64,000 nucleotides of DNA from Nannobrachium achirus (GCA_963921795.1 OY997642.1:2755027-2819026); one strand, 5' to 3'; positions 11,997-63,191 are shown, numbered from the stretch's first letter. Notes: generated by a model from the letters alone, not told the origin. Translations and numbers: made by a program.

Positions 11997-12075
11997 ACAG
12001 TGGCGTGAGCAGGATGCGAACCCGGGAGGCGTGGATTGGGATGTCTAGTGATTAGCGAGCCAAGCCACTGAGGTG
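11997..12075 (-). other. tRNA-like / SINE-like B-box segment
   Basis: The minus strand reads CAGTGGCTTGGCTCGCTAAT and, downstream, CCCGGGTTCGCATCC. These resemble pol III A- and B-boxes at about the right spacing. I could not fold a convincing cloverleaf or name an anticodon, so it may be a tRNA-derived SINE head or chance. Confidence 0.25.
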
Positions 12076-12639
12076 GATGCTGAAACAGGGCATTGGGTCT
12101 GTATTAGAATAAGACGACGTCCAACCACAGTAAAAAGAAAGAGATCCCGCCAGAAGCCCCGCCCAGTAGGGGAGGGGAAACCTACGGGATCAAAACACCG
12201 TTACGGTTCCAGTTAAGACCCGCCCGCGGAAGCTTGTGATTGGCTGAAAAGGAGGTAGGGAGCACTCCGTCGTTGTGTTCACCTGGACTGCGCGGAGGTG
12301 CCGAAAGTCGGGGAGGACGAAGATTTACTATTCTGTCCATTTCGTGACATAACTCGGTAACAGCGCTGAGTCGGCTCACGCGACCTTTGCAACGCTCGAC
12401 GCGGTGACTCGCTTGCTCGCCGGTGTCTCGCGTAGCTCAAGTTCGCCTGAGACGGCGCGCCTCCGTCATATTTGTTGGAAAAGTTATGTCGGTTTACATG
12501 TTTTCTCAGACTTCCATTCAGCCAATGAGAACGCGGGGGGTGGGGGGGAGGCGGAGCTTGCCCGGATCATGCAGAAGCTCCGCCCAGCAGGGGGAGCCCC
12601 GCCCCACATTTCTGTCAGAAGCCTTTGAGGGATGATTTC
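12076..12639. other. GC-rich repeat fragments, no gene supported
   Basis: Contains CCCCGCCCAGTAGGGGAG near 12160 and a similar CTCCGCCCAGCAGGGGGAG near 12580. A CTCGCTCGGTGTCTC-like block resembles one near 11480. Open frames across here show no recognisable protein. Confidence 0.35.
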
Positions 12640-13345
12640 ACCCAACACAGTTTATAGTCAGGGAATTTTAATAAAACCCTGGGAATAAATTCCTTACAAA
12701 ACAATGTCTTCACCAATGTGTTCATAAAGGTGTCTAGTAACATATCTAACAAAGATTGAAATTCAACATCCCTAGCAAAATGTTTGACAGCTAGGGTAAT
12801 TCTGGGTCTCATTCACTTACTATATTCTGTACTATAAGGGAAAAAATGACTCCCAAAAATATGCTTTAAGTGGGGTGTGAGGGGTCTAACGATGTGTTTT
12901 TAATTATTCTGAATCCATTGCAAGCATTTGTTTTGCACAAAAAACATTCTTTGGGCTAAAAACAGACCCAAAAGAACTATGGTTTAGTGATGAGTCATCA
13001 CTTTTCACAAGGTGTATGGGCCCAAGGGATGTTTTTCGTGCAAAACAAATGCTTGCAATGGATTCAGAATAATTAAAAACACCTAGTTAGACCCCTCACA
13101 TCCCAATTAAAGCTTATTTTTGGGAGTGTTTTTTTCCCTTACAGTACAGTGTATAGTAAGTGAATGAGACCCAGAATTACCCTATCTGTCAAACATTTTG
13201 CTAGGGATGTTGAATTTCAATCTTTGTTAGATATGTTACTAGACACCTTTACCAACACATTGGTGCAGAAATTGTTTGGTAAGGAATTTATTCCCACATT
13301 TGACAGATATTCTGCTAACTTTCCCTGACTATTAGTTCACACAGA
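12640..13345. mobile_element. About 700-bp foldback element
   Basis: The left half (AATTTTAATAAAACCCTGGG, CACCAATGTGTTCATAAAGG, GAGGGGTCTAAC) is repeated in inverse order and orientation in the right half (GTTAGACCCCTCACATCC, ACACCTTTACCAACACATTG). The symmetry centre lies near TGATGAGTCATCA at about 12990. Related half-copies occur at 40160-41060 and 43580-43740. No ORF and no clear target duplication were found. Confidence 0.8.
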
Positions 13346-13794
13346 ACTACAACCCAACACCATCAACCCAACCTGTTCCATTCCACAAAGGACTACATTA
13401 CCCAGCATCCACCGCCCCAACAGAACTACAATTCCTCTAGCATCCAAAAACCCAAACAGTCTGTTTCTCTCTGAATCTGTTGCACTTCTTATCATGTTGA
13501 TTTTGTTTTTTTTATTTTAATTTCTTTTTAGATAAAATGTCTATGGGTCTTGTTTGTCCGTCCTACTTTGACATTAAAAGTTGTGTTGGTGGAGAAGCAG
13601 ATCGTTTATAATATCTTAATCACCCTCAACCTTGTTTTATAAAACACACACAAACACACGCGAACACACACGCACACACACATACACACACACGCACACA
13701 CACGCGCACGGCCGCACGCACGCGCACACACACACACACACAGTGTGGCATGGAGGTTAAGTCCTCCGGGTACAAATGATTTAACCCATTTAGG
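13346..13794. repeat. Low-complexity stretch with (CA)n
   Basis: AT-rich DNA and an impure CA/CG microsatellite at about 13639-13741. No coding signal. Confidence 0.6.
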
Positions 13795-14310
13795 CCTAGA
13801 ATTATTGACTGCTTTAACTGTTGAATAATAGCAGATATACAAGCTCACAGCCTGGCACGAGTGCTGCGCTGCGAGCTTGTAGATCTGCTATTTTTGAAAA
13901 AGTCATGAATATGTGTGCTTCAAATCTTTGAATATATGCATTTTCAAAGCGAACGTTTGTAACTCAAATTTTGCTTCGGGGGGGGGGGGGGGGGGGGGGG
14001 GGGTCCCTGGAACTAGATATTTTGAGATCGGGGTCCGTGGCCAAATACATATCATTTTGGGTTTGAGAACCACTGACATATAGTCTCTCAAGAACAGACT
14101 AACTGAGCTCCAGTTAAATGAAAAGGACCTTTTCTTTGACGATGGCTGGCCAGATTGCTGACATACCCGATTGTAGAAAAATCAAGGACCCCCCAAATTG
14201 ACATGTATTTGGCTGTGGACCCCCATCTCAAAACATGTTGTTCCAGGGACCCCCACCAGAAGCAAATATTTGAGTACAAATGTTTGCTTTTAAACAGATA
14301 TATTCAAAGA
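13795..14310. mobile_element. TTAA-type MITE, rearranged copy X3, with poly-G
   Basis: TTAA then CCCATTTAGGCCTAGAATTA, then the recurring hairpin (13826-13896, imperfect right arm). The GGGGGTCC block contains an uninterrupted run of about 25 G (about 13979-14003). After about 14165 a second GGACCCCC block follows in inverse orientation, so the copy is rearranged. Confidence 0.65.
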
Positions 14311-14767
14311 TTTGCTAAACAAAAAAGGTTGTTTTAGCCTGATGTGCACATTAGAGAATGTTAACATAAACTAGTGGTCGGGGAGGTCCTGCAACTTTGA
14401 CAAAAGGAAAATAAATAAAATTAAATAAAATTAACTTCTTAGAAATATTCTTAAAACAATCTCTTGGCTTTACAGGAGGCGATGTTACCACAGAAAGCCA
14501 ACATCACGGGTACAAAGCGCCGTAATTAATTGACCTTTGAACCTTAAACAGGCGTTCTTTTACAGCTCATATGGTAAAGGTTGTGGGTTCAAATCCCGGG
14601 TAAACTGGGTAGAGCATGAGAGACAGGGACTGTAGCTTTAAGAGAAAGAAACAAACAGACGATCTACAAGCTCACAACACAACGCACCGTTCTCTGAAAA
14701 TATGGCCTCAGGCCACGCCCCCAAAAATATGGACTCTCCACACAACCAATCACTGCTCTCCTACGCT

Positions 14768-14798
<31 letters not shown>

Positions 14799-14851
14799 CA
14801 CGTGCACACACACGCGCACGCACACACACACACACACACAGAGTTCTGTGG
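14311..14851. other. fastk 3' flank: SINE-like B-box, hairpin arm, (CA)n
   Basis: Lies just downstream of the fastk stop codon, so it should contain its 3' UTR, but I see no decisive polyadenylation signal. GGGTTCAAATCCCGGG (about 14585) is a good B-box/T-arm match. ATCTACAAGCTCACAAC (about 14664) is a half hairpin arm. A (CA)n run occupies about 14769-14841, ending ten bases from the stop codon. Confidence 0.5.
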
Positions 14852-53575
<38,724 letters not shown>

Positions 53576-53607
53576 CTACGGATGGAGAAGAGAGACGTGC
53601 AAACAAC

Positions 53608-53735
53608 ATTAAAACCCATTTAGGCCTAGAATTATTCAATGCTTTAACCAGTTAAAAATAGCAGATCTACAAGCTCACAGCGAGGCACTCGGTGCCGCGC
53701 TGCGAGCTTGTAGATCTGCTATTTTTTAGAAATCA
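53608..53735. repeat. Partial X-family MITE with hairpin
   Basis: CCCATTTAGGCCTAGAATTA TTCAATGCTTTAACC followed by the hairpin (53655-53727, loop GGCACTCGGTGCC) and then a TTAA element. Only the left end is present. Confidence 0.75.
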
Positions 53736-54891
53736 AACTTAAAGGGATACTTCACTTTCAAAACAACTTTTGGTCATTTTATTGTCTAATCAGGCTATTA
53801 AGAACACCCTGAACAGTTTTTAATTTACTTGATTCAATATTAACACATTCACCGTCTTAAGAATACCTTCGTACTCCCTCTTGCCATTTGTCTCCATAGA
53901 CTTCCATGTAATTCATAGAGCACGGATCATGCACACTAGGGATGCGAATCTCGACCACTGAGGCGATACGATACGCACCTCGATACACTGCCAACGATAC
54001 GATATAATTGCGATACATTGAAATCCTGCCGATACGATACATCACAATTCACTCCTGTTCCCGATACGATGCGATACGATTCACGATTCACCACGATTCA
54101 AGCCCACATCCCAAAATTTACAAAACATAGCGACTAAAAATGTATGAAATTTAAATTCAAGGCAATTTATTGTTTCACTGTAGTACTAGGCTCTGTCTAA
54201 CAACCCAACATATAGTATTCTGGGAGAACACAAAGCTGCTGGCTATTGTAGAATTGTTTGATAACTAATCATATAGAAGGCCTATGTCATTATTAGTATA
54301 TGTCTTCAACTGGGGGTCAGGGACCCCAATCCAGGGTTATTACAGGGGGCCTGCCAAATATTTGTGTGATACTTACAGTAGGCTATAATGCCTCGCCTAC
54401 AGCGAGGGTCCCTGCTTGATCTCTGTCTGAGCTAAGGGGTCCTTGACCTGAAAAACAATAAAGTCCCTCCCTGGTTTGTATATTATATTATATGATATTA
54501 TATGATATTATATTATATTATATTATATTTGATCCAGGATTATGCATTTTTATAGACAAAATGTTTTAAAACAGACCTACAAGCTCACAGCGCGTCGCAT
54601 CAACGACGCATTGTGAGCTTGTAGGTCTGCTATTTTAGGTGCGACACCCTTGTACTGCGAAGTAGAAATTTTTTTTGTTATCAATTATTTTTATTTTCCA
54701 TAACATAAAATTAGAGACATACATATGAATAGAACAAGAAAAAGTAAAACATTAATCAAAAGAAAAATGCAATTAACAGACAAACACAAACAATAGCAAA
54801 ACAAGAAAAGGAAAAAGAAAACCCACCCACCCCCTTTCCCCGGACCAACACGGAATGTACAATAGTGCATGCCTGTGCTAGGCTGTTACCA

Positions 54892-57800
54892 CTATATAGT
54901 GATTTCTTGAATCATAGCCTTAAGCTTATCTGCAATGTCCGACCACATATTAATGTTTTCTTCTTTTGCTCCGTGTAACCTTGCTATCGACTGCTCTAAA
55001 TATACTATATCTAGAAAGGTTAAGGCCCACTGGCGAAACGTTAACGTATGAGGAGGTTTCCACCGCGTAGCTACCATCTTCTTCGCCGCCGTTAATCCAG
55101 CAAAGAAGATGCGCTTGCGTATATTGTTTAGTTGCAACTGTGAGACGTCATTTAATAAAAATAAAGAAGGAGAAGATATGATATTAATACTAAAAATAGT
55201 TGAAAGTTTTGAGGCAACCATATTCCAGAATGACGACACATTTGGGCATTCCCAAACCATGTGAAGGAAGGTACCAATACTATTTGAGGCGCAGAGAGTG
55301 CAGTTGGGATTATTCAAAATCCTCATAGCACATAGTCTGCGGGGAGTTAAATAAGTCCGATGAACAAAATTTAAATGAATTTGTTGATGGTCTGGATTTC
55401 TAGAAGATAGCCTAATGTTAGACCACACTGTGTCCCAACAAAAGTCAGGGTCCAAATTTGGTACATCATTCCTCCAAACAGTATCAACAGATAGGGGCCC
55501 ATAACTACAGTCTAATAAAAAACCATAGAGGGTGGAAACCAAACCTCTTGTTCTGTTACCATCACAGATAAACTCATGGAAGGGGTGCAATCTAAGGGGA
55601 GCTTGCCATGGGACCCCATAGGTCCTCATGGACAATCTCAGTTGGAAGTAGAAAAAAAGGGTATTTCCAGGCAGATTGAAGATGTCACACAAATCTCGAA
55701 AAGGTCGTAAACCATTTCTATCAAATAAGTCCCCTAATGTACGAATCCCCTTAGCCCTCCACCTTGGAAAGCGAATGGGGCGATCCTCGATTAAAAGTCT
55801 TTGATTATTGAACACTGGGGAAAATAAGTTCCATTTACAATCAATCTTACACATCTTTTCAGCTGCTCTCCATACTGCCACTAAATGAGAAATGATAGGT
55901 CCAAAGCGAACTTTGCATTGATGTGTAGTTATGTTTGAATAGATAAGATCTCTCAATTCAACAGGCTGCACTAAACTCTCCTCAAGCTCTCTCCAAGAAA
56001 CCTTATTTGCTGGGTTAAACCAATTTAAAAGGGGGCGGAGCGTGAAGGCCCAATAATAAAATTTAAAGTTGGGCAATGAAAGGCCGCCATCATCTCTAGC
56101 ACGCTGTAATAGAGAAAGTTTAAGACGAGGGCGTTTCCCTTTCCACACAAACTTAGATATCGAAGAGTGAAGCTTATTCCAGTATTGCGGCGGTGGTGGC
56201 AAAGGGAGCATAGAGCTTACAAAGTTAACCCTAGGAAGAACATTCATCTTTATGATTGAAACTCGAGCTTGGAGAGAGTTGGGCAAAGATGACCATCTAT
56301 CTAAATCAAGACAAATCTTATTTAGAGTGTCACCATAGTTGTTCTTAACAATAGCCTGAAGAGAGGGGAAAATATCTATGCCAAGATATTTGAATTGGCT
56401 TACTACTGGGATTATGGGCGGCAGGATAGCAGATCTCATCTGATCATTTAGAGGTAGAAGGGCTGACTTCGTCCAATTAATTTTGTAGCCGGAAATGGAA
56501 CTGAACTGATCAAAGATTTGAAGGACATGAGTAATTGACTGTGGTGCATTCTCAATGAACAGTAGAATATCGTCAGCATATAGGGAAATGCGATGCTGTG
56601 TGTTGTTAATCGAAACAGGAGTAATATCTGCAGACTGACGCACTGTCTGAGCCAAGGGTTCGAGTGAAAGTGCGAAAAGGAGAGGACTAAGGGGACAACC
56701 CTGCCTCGAAGATCTGCCAATCGTGAATAGCGGCGAACAGATCTTACCGGTTAGGACCATCGCTGACGGATTAGAATAAAGTACTTTAACAAAATGTATG
56801 AATGAAGCACCAAATCCCATTTTATCTAGTACAGCCCACAGGTAAGACCATTCCAGACGATCAAATGCCTTCAACGCATCGAGCGACAACACTGCGGCGG
56901 GGGTCCTCAGCTCCTTAGCCCTATCGATGATATGCAATAGTCGTCTAGCATTATCAGAGGCTAGTCTAGTTCCTATGAAACCTGTCTGATCACAGTGTAC
57001 TAAGGTGGTCATAAAACCCTGCAAGCGACGCGCAAGCACCTTAGCAAAAACTTTTAGATCAGAATTCAAAAGTGAAAGCGGTCTATAGCTTGCGCAATCT
57101 GTGGGATCCTTGTTCTTCTTCAACAATAATGATATAATAGCTACATTCACATCCCTGGAGAAAGAGCCACTTTCAATTGCATATCGAAACATGTCTAGCA
57201 TCAGCTGACCTAGATCTTCCCAAAAGATGGCATAAAGTTCAGGGGGTATCCCATCCAAACCAGGCGACTTGCCCCTACGCATTGCGAGCACAGCTTCCTG
57301 TAATTCCGCCAGATGGAGCGGTCTATCTAAGGCTTCCGCATCCGCCTCGCTAAGGGTTGGTAACTGTATGTTGGATAAAAAATTATTGCATACTGCATCA
57401 TCGTGAATGACCTCGGAGGTGTAGAGCTCATCATAAAAAGCACGAAACGTGGCATTGACCTCTTTGGGTTCTGTAACCATGGCTCCCGTTGTTGATTTGA
57501 CACTAACAATATCAGCAAAATGCTCATTGGATCTAAGACGTAAAGCCAGTAAGTGACTGGGTCTTGCACTATTAAAATAGTAGTTTTGCCTTGTGCGTTT
57601 CATTTGAAATTCTGAGCGGCGCTTGAGAATGGAGTTAATTTCTTTCTTAACTAGCTCCCTCTGAGTTGCTGTACTAACATCAAAGTTATTTTGGAGAGAA
57701 TTATCCAAAGTAGAAAACCGAGATTCCAATTCCACCAGTTTGGCTGACCTTAATTTTCTCTGAGTGGACGCATAGAGGGTTGTATTACTCCTGATAAAGC

Positions 57801-58674
57801 CTTTAATTGCATCCCAAAGAATTCTGGGATCCTCAACTGAGCCTGTATTGATATTTATAAATTCACGCAAACCAGTTTGAAACTGAGCTACAAATGCCGC
57901 ATCGCGCAGCAGTGTGGTGTTAAACCGCCATCTAGGAGCTCTATCTATAACCTGTTTCAGTGAAGCAACACACAGCACCGCCTTGTGATCCGAGAGTGAC
58001 ATTGGGAGCAACTCTACCTTGGCAATTTTATGAAACAAGCTAACAGGGGCAAAAACGTAATCGATCCTAGAGAATGAAGCATGCCTACCCGACAGAAAAG
58101 AAAAATCTCTAACCGTTGGGTTCATTAAACGCCAGATGTCGAGTAAGCCAGTTGAGTTTGCCCAAGCACGTAGTTCTGCAGACGCTAGTGCTTGTTCTCT
58201 GCTTTCTACCCCAGTGGATCTATCTAGGTTATGTTGCCATGTTGCATTGAAGTCAGCACCAACAATGATTTTGAAATCCGTCAGTTCCAATAAGGTTTTA
58301 GTTAGTAATTTGTAAAACTCTTTGTCTAAAACATTTGGAGCATACACAGAGACTAGTGCTAGCATTTTACCCTCCAAGCGGATTTTAGCAACAGCTATCC
58401 TCCCGTCACTGTCAGACCAATCACCCAAAGAATCCAACCTAAGGTTACGTCTAGCCAATATGGCTACTCCCTTGGTTTTGGAAGAAGCAGCTGAAAAGGC
58501 TAAAACACGATAATGTTTATTAGCCAATCGGTTGGAATGCTCTTTTAAAAGATGAGACTCCTGTATAAATGCAAAGTCAATTGATTTAGATCGCAAAACC
58601 CCCAAAATGCTGGTTCGCTTATGCGGTATATTCGCTCCCCTTACATTGAAACTTAGAAATTTATATTCTGTCAT
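54892..58674 (-). CDS. L1/Tx1-type ORF2: endonuclease and reverse transcriptase
   Basis: 1260 residues. N-terminal APE-type endonuclease (about 1-235): [44 protein letters not shown]. Reverse transcriptase (about 480-760): [33 protein letters not shown] near 597, [13 protein letters not shown], and YADD at residues 699-702 (56569-56580), followed by [10 protein letters not shown]-terminal Cys/His motif CTLC at about 1125 with HMVWEC after it. These are the nicking and copying functions of target-primed reverse transcription. Antisense frames within it are shadows. No stop or frameshift, so it is potentially active. Confidence 0.95.
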   Translation of the reverse strand: MTEYKFLSFNVRGANIPHKRTSILGVLRSKSIDFAFIQESHLLKEHSNRLANKHYRVLAFSAASSKTKGVAILARRNLRLDSLGDWSDSDGRIAVAKIRLEGKMLALVSVYAPNVLDKEFYKLLTKTLLELTDFKIIVGADFNATWQHNLDRSTGVESREQALASAELRAWANSTGLLDIWRLMNPTVRDFSFLSGRHASFSRIDYVFAPVSLFHKIAKVELLPMSLSDHKAVLCVASLKQVIDRAPRWRFNTTLLRDAAFVAQFQTGLREFININTGSVEDPRILWDAIKGFIRSNTTLYASTQRKLRSAKLVELESRFSTLDNSLQNNFDVSTATQRELVKKEINSILKRRSEFQMKRTRQNYYFNSARPSHLLALRLRSNEHFADIVSVKSTTGAMVTEPKEVNATFRAFYDELYTSEVIHDDAVCNNFLSNIQLPTLSEADAEALDRPLHLAELQEAVLAMRRGKSPGLDGIPPELYAIFWEDLGQLMLDMFRYAIESGSFSRDVNVAIISLLLKKNKDPTDCASYRPLSLLNSDLKVFAKVLARRLQGFMTTLVHCDQTGFIGTRLASDNARRLLHIIDRAKELRTPAAVLSLDALKAFDRLEWSYLWAVLDKMGFGASFIHFVKVLYSNPSAMVLTGKICSPLFTIGRSSRQGCPLSPLLFALSLEPLAQTVRQSADITPVSINNTQHRISLYADDILLFIENAPQSITHVLQIFDQFSSISGYKINWTKSALLPLNDQMRSAILPPIIPVVSQFKYLGIDIFPSLQAIVKNNYGDTLNKICLDLDRWSSLPNSLQARVSIIKMNVLPRVNFVSSMLPLPPPPQYWNKLHSSISKFVWKGKRPRLKLSLLQRARDDGGLSLPNFKFYYWAFTLRPLLNWFNPANKVSWRELEESLVQPVELRDLIYSNITTHQCKVRFGPIISHLVAVWRAAEKMCKIDCKWNLFSPVFNNQRLLIEDRPIRFPRWRAKGIRTLGDLFDRNGLRPFRDLCDIFNLPGNTLFFYFQLRLSMRTYGVPWQAPLRLHPFHEFICDGNRTRGLVSTLYGFLLDCSYGPLSVDTVWRNDVPNLDPDFCWDTVWSNIRLSSRNPDHQQIHLNFVHRTYLTPRRLCAMRILNNPNCTLCASNSIGTFLHMVWECPNVSSFWNMVASKLSTIFSINIISSPSLFLLNDVSQLQLNNIRKRIFFAGLTAAKKMVATRWKPPHTLTFRQWALTFLDIVYLEQSIARLHGAKEENINMWSDIADKLKAMIQEITI

Positions 58675-60033
58675 AATTGTGGTTCAAACCATACGCACAG
58701 CAAGCACAGTAGAACATTTTAGAATTTCCTAGTTGGTCCCTCACAACAAACCTTCCCAACAGAAAAACAAAACAACCCCAAAAGGAACAGAAAGGAAAAA
58801 GCAACATCAAACGAACATAAAAAAACACATAACATTGAAGCTTGAGGGGGAAAACCCCATTAGCATCAGAGTGCACAAAAACAGTTCCCCACCCCATCAA
58901 CCTATTAGTCAACCTTCATTTCACTCTGTCAGAGAGTGCAAACAAGTAACTGCCCAAAAGTAACCATACATTGCCCTCTGGTGGTTATGTAAATATATAA
59001 CAGATCACCAAAGTAAAAACAACAACAACAAAAAAGTGCCTTCTTGTGGCTGAATAGCTCTCAAACATTCCATCAGCTCAAATTATGATCAATCTCCCCA
59101 CTTCATATCACTTAAATAAATGAGAATGGTATGTTAACATTTCTAGTAAAGAAGGGGGAGAGAAAAAAGAAAAGAATAAAGGGAAAAAAAAAAAATTGAG
59201 GGGACTATAACAACTGTAATAATAATAATCAGTCCAGCATTAGGCCCACTTAGAATGTGATAAAGCCCTATAAGCCACGCTAATGCAAATAACCAAACAC
59301 TTGTGACAGATAAGTGGAAATAAGGCTGTCACCACGACAAGGCACTAATATAATATTAATAATAAAAATAAATAAAAAAGGAAATCAGTGTATATGATAT
59401 AAAAATATATGCACTTACATATGTAGTTAGAAATAGAAATTAAAAGCACATCCGGGGGGCCATATGCAGCAAAGCACACACAGTGTTAATGCATACTGCG
59501 CCACATACAGCCCCCCCATGCATCCATGCATACAAACCACAATTACTAATTAGAAGGGGGAAAAAAAGGAAAGAAAAGAAAAGTCTGTATACATAAGTAT
59601 TTACATAAAACACAGTTATGTATGATCAGGAAACCATATACAACACAGCACACATAATGCATACTGCGCCATATACAGCTCCCTGTACATGCCCAAAAGG
59701 CCAGTGCAAACTTAGATAAATGTCAATCATATTAGTTAAGTCTGTTTCCGTCTTAAACAGTAAACTACCATACTTCAAACAGTGAACCTACCCAATCACG
59801 ACTACAAAATAAATATCCCAATACAGAGCTCCCCTCTCCCCCCATCAAGAAATTAACATTTTAACAAGTAAATTAACATTTTAACAAGTAAAGTAGGTAA
59901 ATAACTACCCCCCCCCCCCCCCCCCCAGACAGCGGATCCACAAGCACGTAGAGCCAACGCGCCACGAGATCGTACATCCGCCAGCTATTGAGATTAGAAA
60001 AAAAAAGGAAAAAAAAGAACGAGTCAATGAGCC

Positions 60034-60079
<46 letters not shown>

Positions 60080-60314
60080 AGCAGAGATAGGTAGAGAGAC
60101 ATAGAGAAAGGGCGGGAGAGCGAGTGGTCTCTGGAACCGCGGAGCCTTCACAATTTAGACCATATTATTTATATCTGTTTCACCTTAAACAGTAGGCTAC
60201 ATTACTCAATACAAAGGCCAAAGCCCAGTCTCGCCCTCCTACCCGAAAAAGTAGCGTTTTAGGCGGCATAAACGAACCATAAACTAACAACCAACATAGC
60301 CGCCATTACCTAAC

Positions 60315-60396
<82 letters not shown>

Positions 60397-60408
60397 CGAG
60401 AGAGAGAG

Positions 60409-60459
<51 letters not shown>

Positions 60460-61047
60460 AAGCCGAGATAGATAGAGAGACATAGAGGGAAGACGATAGA
60501 GAGAGCAGGCTCCGTCCAAACCGCGACACGGAACACGTTAGACAAAGCCTAACAGAGAGAGATAAAACCCTCTAGACCTATATAGTAAGCAGCACAACGC
60601 TCAATAAGAGCAAAGAAAAGGAATACAATAATAACAAGAACAATGTCCATTATATTCAAACAAAAAAGACAGTGAATTATGCTTATAGCTTTAGCAGCCC
60701 TAAATCCTCTCTCCTTGCGGTAACCTAAATTAAAACGAGTAACACCCATCTGCTTACAGATCTTGTTAAAAAATAAAACAAATAAAATAGGTATTATGAA
60801 ACGAAACACTTGAAAACACAACGTCCAGTCAGATGATGAGTCCAAAACAATAAGTAGGCTTACATTAACAACTCACCCTTTGGGGAGGAGGAGGAGGAGA
60901 GAGTGAGGAAAGAAAGACGCTGCGTAAAAGTCATCTCCAAAGTCCCAGCCAGCTTACCAACAGTCCATTAAAGGCAAAAGGATATCACATCGGCAGAATG
61001 TGTTTGAAAGCACGCGATCACGAAAGCAAAAGTGTCCCTGGTAAAAG
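58675..61047 (-). other. Long inter-ORF region of the LINE
   Basis: 2.37 kb between ORF1 stop and ORF2 start, with no long frame. Contains poly-C at about 59910, (GA)n at 60040-60074, 60320-60352 and 60413-60457, (CA)n at 60357-60395, and a diverged duplicate of GCATACTGCGCCAYATACAG (about 59490 and 59660). Mammalian L1 has a far shorter spacer. Confidence 0.7.
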
Positions 61048-61974
61048 TTAGTTCTCTGTAACTGTCGTCTCATCATCCTGCGTAGCTAGAGTCTCGTCCG
61101 CAGCACCTGGAGTCTTGAACTTATCCTTGCAAAAGGCCAGAGCTTCCTTGGGTGAGTTGAAAGTAGAAGTCGCCTCATCCACGGTTATCCAGAATTTGCT
61201 CGGGTGCCTTATTCCGTATTTAACCCCTTCCGCGGTGATGGAACGTAGGAATTCCTTTACTGGCCCGAAAGCTGCCCTTCTCTTCGATGTTTCAGCAGAC
61301 CAGTCGGGGAAAATATACACCTTTTTGCCATTGTATGTCAGTTGGCCTGCTTTCCTGGAGAGCTGGAGTATGCGTTCCTTTACCCGGAAAAAATGGATCC
61401 TTGCCAGGAAAGCCCTTGGCTTATCAGAACGTGGATTGCCGGTCCGATGAGCACGATCCACCTCCGGGGGGGAGTCGGGAAACTCGTCGGGGAATGTTTT
61501 CTGCAAAAAAGACTGGATAAAGGCCACTGGGTCAGCCTTTTCTAGCCCAGGAGAGATCCCAATCACTCTTATGTTGTTCCTACGACTCCGGTCTTCTGCT
61601 ATGACGAGCTTCTCCTCCAGATTAGCACATCTTCTCTCCAATTCAGTGATACACATCTGCAAACTGTCCATGGAGGAACCAAAGTTCTCAATGGCCTCCC
61701 CCTGTTCAGCCACGGTCGTGTTCAGCGTGGCGACTGCAGGACGCAGCTCCTTTCCGAAGTCATCAATCTTCTTCAGTAATTTCTTCTCCAAGCCAAGCAT
61801 CATGGGTTGAATAAAACCATCCATAAACTCTTTCAGTGATTCCTTGAGGACCTCGCGCAGCATGCTCTTTGTAACCGGAGCGTCAGCGTCGCCCTGCATT
61901 GCGCCGGCCATGTTGTCGGCGTTTGCGGTCGGAGACCTGGTACTCCTCGACCTCGTGTTAATCGTATTCGGCAT
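61048..61974 (-). CDS. L1-type ORF1 RNA-binding protein
   Basis: 308 residues. Basic N-terminus (MPNTINTRSRSTRSPTANAD), a probable coiled coil (about 70-140: VATLNTTVAEQGEAIENFGS, LQMCITELERRCANLEEKLV), then RRM-like region with RSRRNNIRVIGI (about 133-144), FLARIHFFRVKERILQLSRK and KKVYIFPDWSAETSKRRAAF, then a C-terminal domain. This is the layout of L1 ORF1p (Transposase_22 family), a nucleic acid chaperone coating LINE RNA. Start chosen as the first ATG after the 5' UTR. Confidence 0.92.
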   Translation of the reverse strand: MPNTINTRSRSTRSPTANADNMAGAMQGDADAPVTKSMLREVLKESLKEFMDGFIQPMMLGLEKKLLKKIDDFGKELRPAVATLNTTVAEQGEAIENFGSSMDSLQMCITELERRCANLEEKLVIAEDRSRRNNIRVIGISPGLEKADPVAFIQSFLQKTFPDEFPDSPPEVDRAHRTGNPRSDKPRAFLARIHFFRVKERILQLSRKAGQLTYNGKKVYIFPDWSAETSKRRAAFGPVKEFLRSITAEGVKYGIRHPSKFWITVDEATSTFNSPKEALAFCKDKFKTPGAADETLATQDDETTVTEN

Positions 61975-62122
61975 GAAACACGAAACAACTGCAAAAACAG
62001 ACGCTCACCAGTGTTTTGGGCGTTTAAAGTCTCAAAAGAACTATAAAGGCAGTAAAAAATGGGCTTAAAAAATGTGAAAACTATGCACCTCCACAGAGCT
62101 CAACAAACGCGTCCTACTCGGT

Positions 62123-62131
62123 CGCCATCTT
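62123..62131 (-). promoter_or_regulatory. Putative YY1 site in the LINE 5' end
   Basis: The minus strand reads AAGATGGCG about 20 bases from the LINE's first base. In mammalian L1 a YY1 site of this sequence and position directs the transcription start. Function here is inferred by analogy. Confidence 0.5.
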
Positions 62132-62166
62132 GTCGGAACTCCGTTATTCCCTGCGAAGTAGAAATT

Positions 62167-63191
62167 AGGCTTCTTTCCCAGAGCAGAACTAGCAGCAGAG
62201 AAAGTGAGAGTTGCTTGCATCAACAGGAAAGTTGTAGAACAGTGACAAATACTTTGTTTTAAACGCAAGCAGTAGTCCTACAACACCCAGCAACATGTTT
62301 GTTGTTTGTGTGCAGTTAATATAGCGCAGAAGATGATCTCAATCAATTGTCCATCGGAGATTCGCTAAGAAACGGCTGTTGATTACATATCACTCAGGCT
62401 GTGCTACTCTGTGACAACAATCAGCGCAGCGGACTTGGATGTTATAAAGCTAAGTACTGTACTACTAATCTTGCATCTTTTTAACCCGTGGGGCTGCTAA
62501 TTTGTCTGTGTTGATTAACTCGCATTTCGCTGCACTGTCTGTCTCCCTGGTTGCCTGCATGCAGACAGAGTGCAGATGTTGTCCGTCTGTCCGAGTCGCA
62601 GCTCGCGTTAAAGACTGGCTTTTGGGGAGGGGGCTGAACGGCTGATGATGGTGCATTCATGGCGCCTCGGAAACACAGGATAGAATGAAATACTATATGG
62701 AAAAACCGATACAATCGCGGAATTTACCGATCCAGACACTCACGTTACGATCCATCACGATTTCAGCCGTCTATTGTACCGGTACACACTGAATGAACCG
62801 ATTCACTCGTGTCGCGCACGTTTGTATCGCGATTACGATCCGTACCGGTATATCTTCGCATCCCTAATGCACACCCATGCCTAGATAATGCACGACGTGT
62901 GTCCACATTGCTCACAGCTTTCAAACAAAAACATCCGAATGGAAATCCGTTCAGGCATTCATGAGATACCAGCCATTATGTTTTCCTAAAATGTAAACAA
63001 AGATGGCTGCCATGTTTGAAAGATGGGGTTGCTATGGGGGTTAAACATGCAATTTCGCAATTGATATCATGCCTACTACATTTCTGGGGTCAATTTTTTT
63101 TTTTTCTTTTTTTTTTTTTTTGAAGTTACAATGGGTGTGTATGTGGAGAAAAGCCCATAAGGTGTTTCCCTGTTGAGAGTGGAATATCCCT
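62167..63191. other. Right parts of the hAT and TTAA elements, no gene
   Basis: 62167-62866 is the hAT right half; 62875-63191 is the right half of the TTAA MITE. Antisense frames are without domains. Confidence 0.6.

Larger units (their letters stand above)
54671..62150 (-). mobile_element. Full-length L1/Tx1-type LINE
   Basis: Minus-strand order: 5' UTR 62150-61975, ORF1 61974-61048, inter-ORF region 61047-58675, ORF2 58674-54892, 3' UTR to 54671 ending in a short A run. CTGCGAAGTAGAAATT at 54655-54670 and 62151-62166 is a perfect 16-bp target duplication. The 5' end starts GGAATAACGGAGTTCCGACA AGATGGCG. Both ORFs are open, so the insertion looks young. Confidence 0.93.
53937..62866. mobile_element. 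hAT element split by an L1 (middle level)
   Basis: Ends TAGGGATGCGAATCTCGACC and TATCTTCGCATCCCTA share an inverted TAGGGATGCGAA. ATGCACAC at 53929-53936 and 62867-62874 is an exact 8-bp duplication. Subterminal GCGATACGATACG-type words on both sides. Without the L1 it is about 1.4 kb, non-autonomous. It contains a recurring hairpin at about 54568-54640. Confidence 0.88.
53743..63191. mobile_element. TTAA-flanked MITE (outermost of a three-level nest)
   Basis: TTAA at 53739-53742 and 63192-63195; ends AGGGATACTTCACTTTCAAA and GAGAGTGGAATATCCCT are inverted. Without the nested DNA the element is about 500 bp. CCATAGACTTCCATGTAATT and CATTATGTTTTCCTAAAATG are its interior. piggyBac-type by target only. 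Confidence 0.75.

Noticed and set aside
11997-12075. A true tRNA gene
   Set aside because: A- and B-box-like words are present, but I could not form a convincing acceptor stem and anticodon arm; kept only as a low-confidence SINE-like feature.
54892-62068. Plus-strand and other-frame ORFs across the LINE (58322, 61115, 61287, 61571, 61844 and others)
   Set aside because: Shadows of ORF1 and ORF2 in other frames; no domains.
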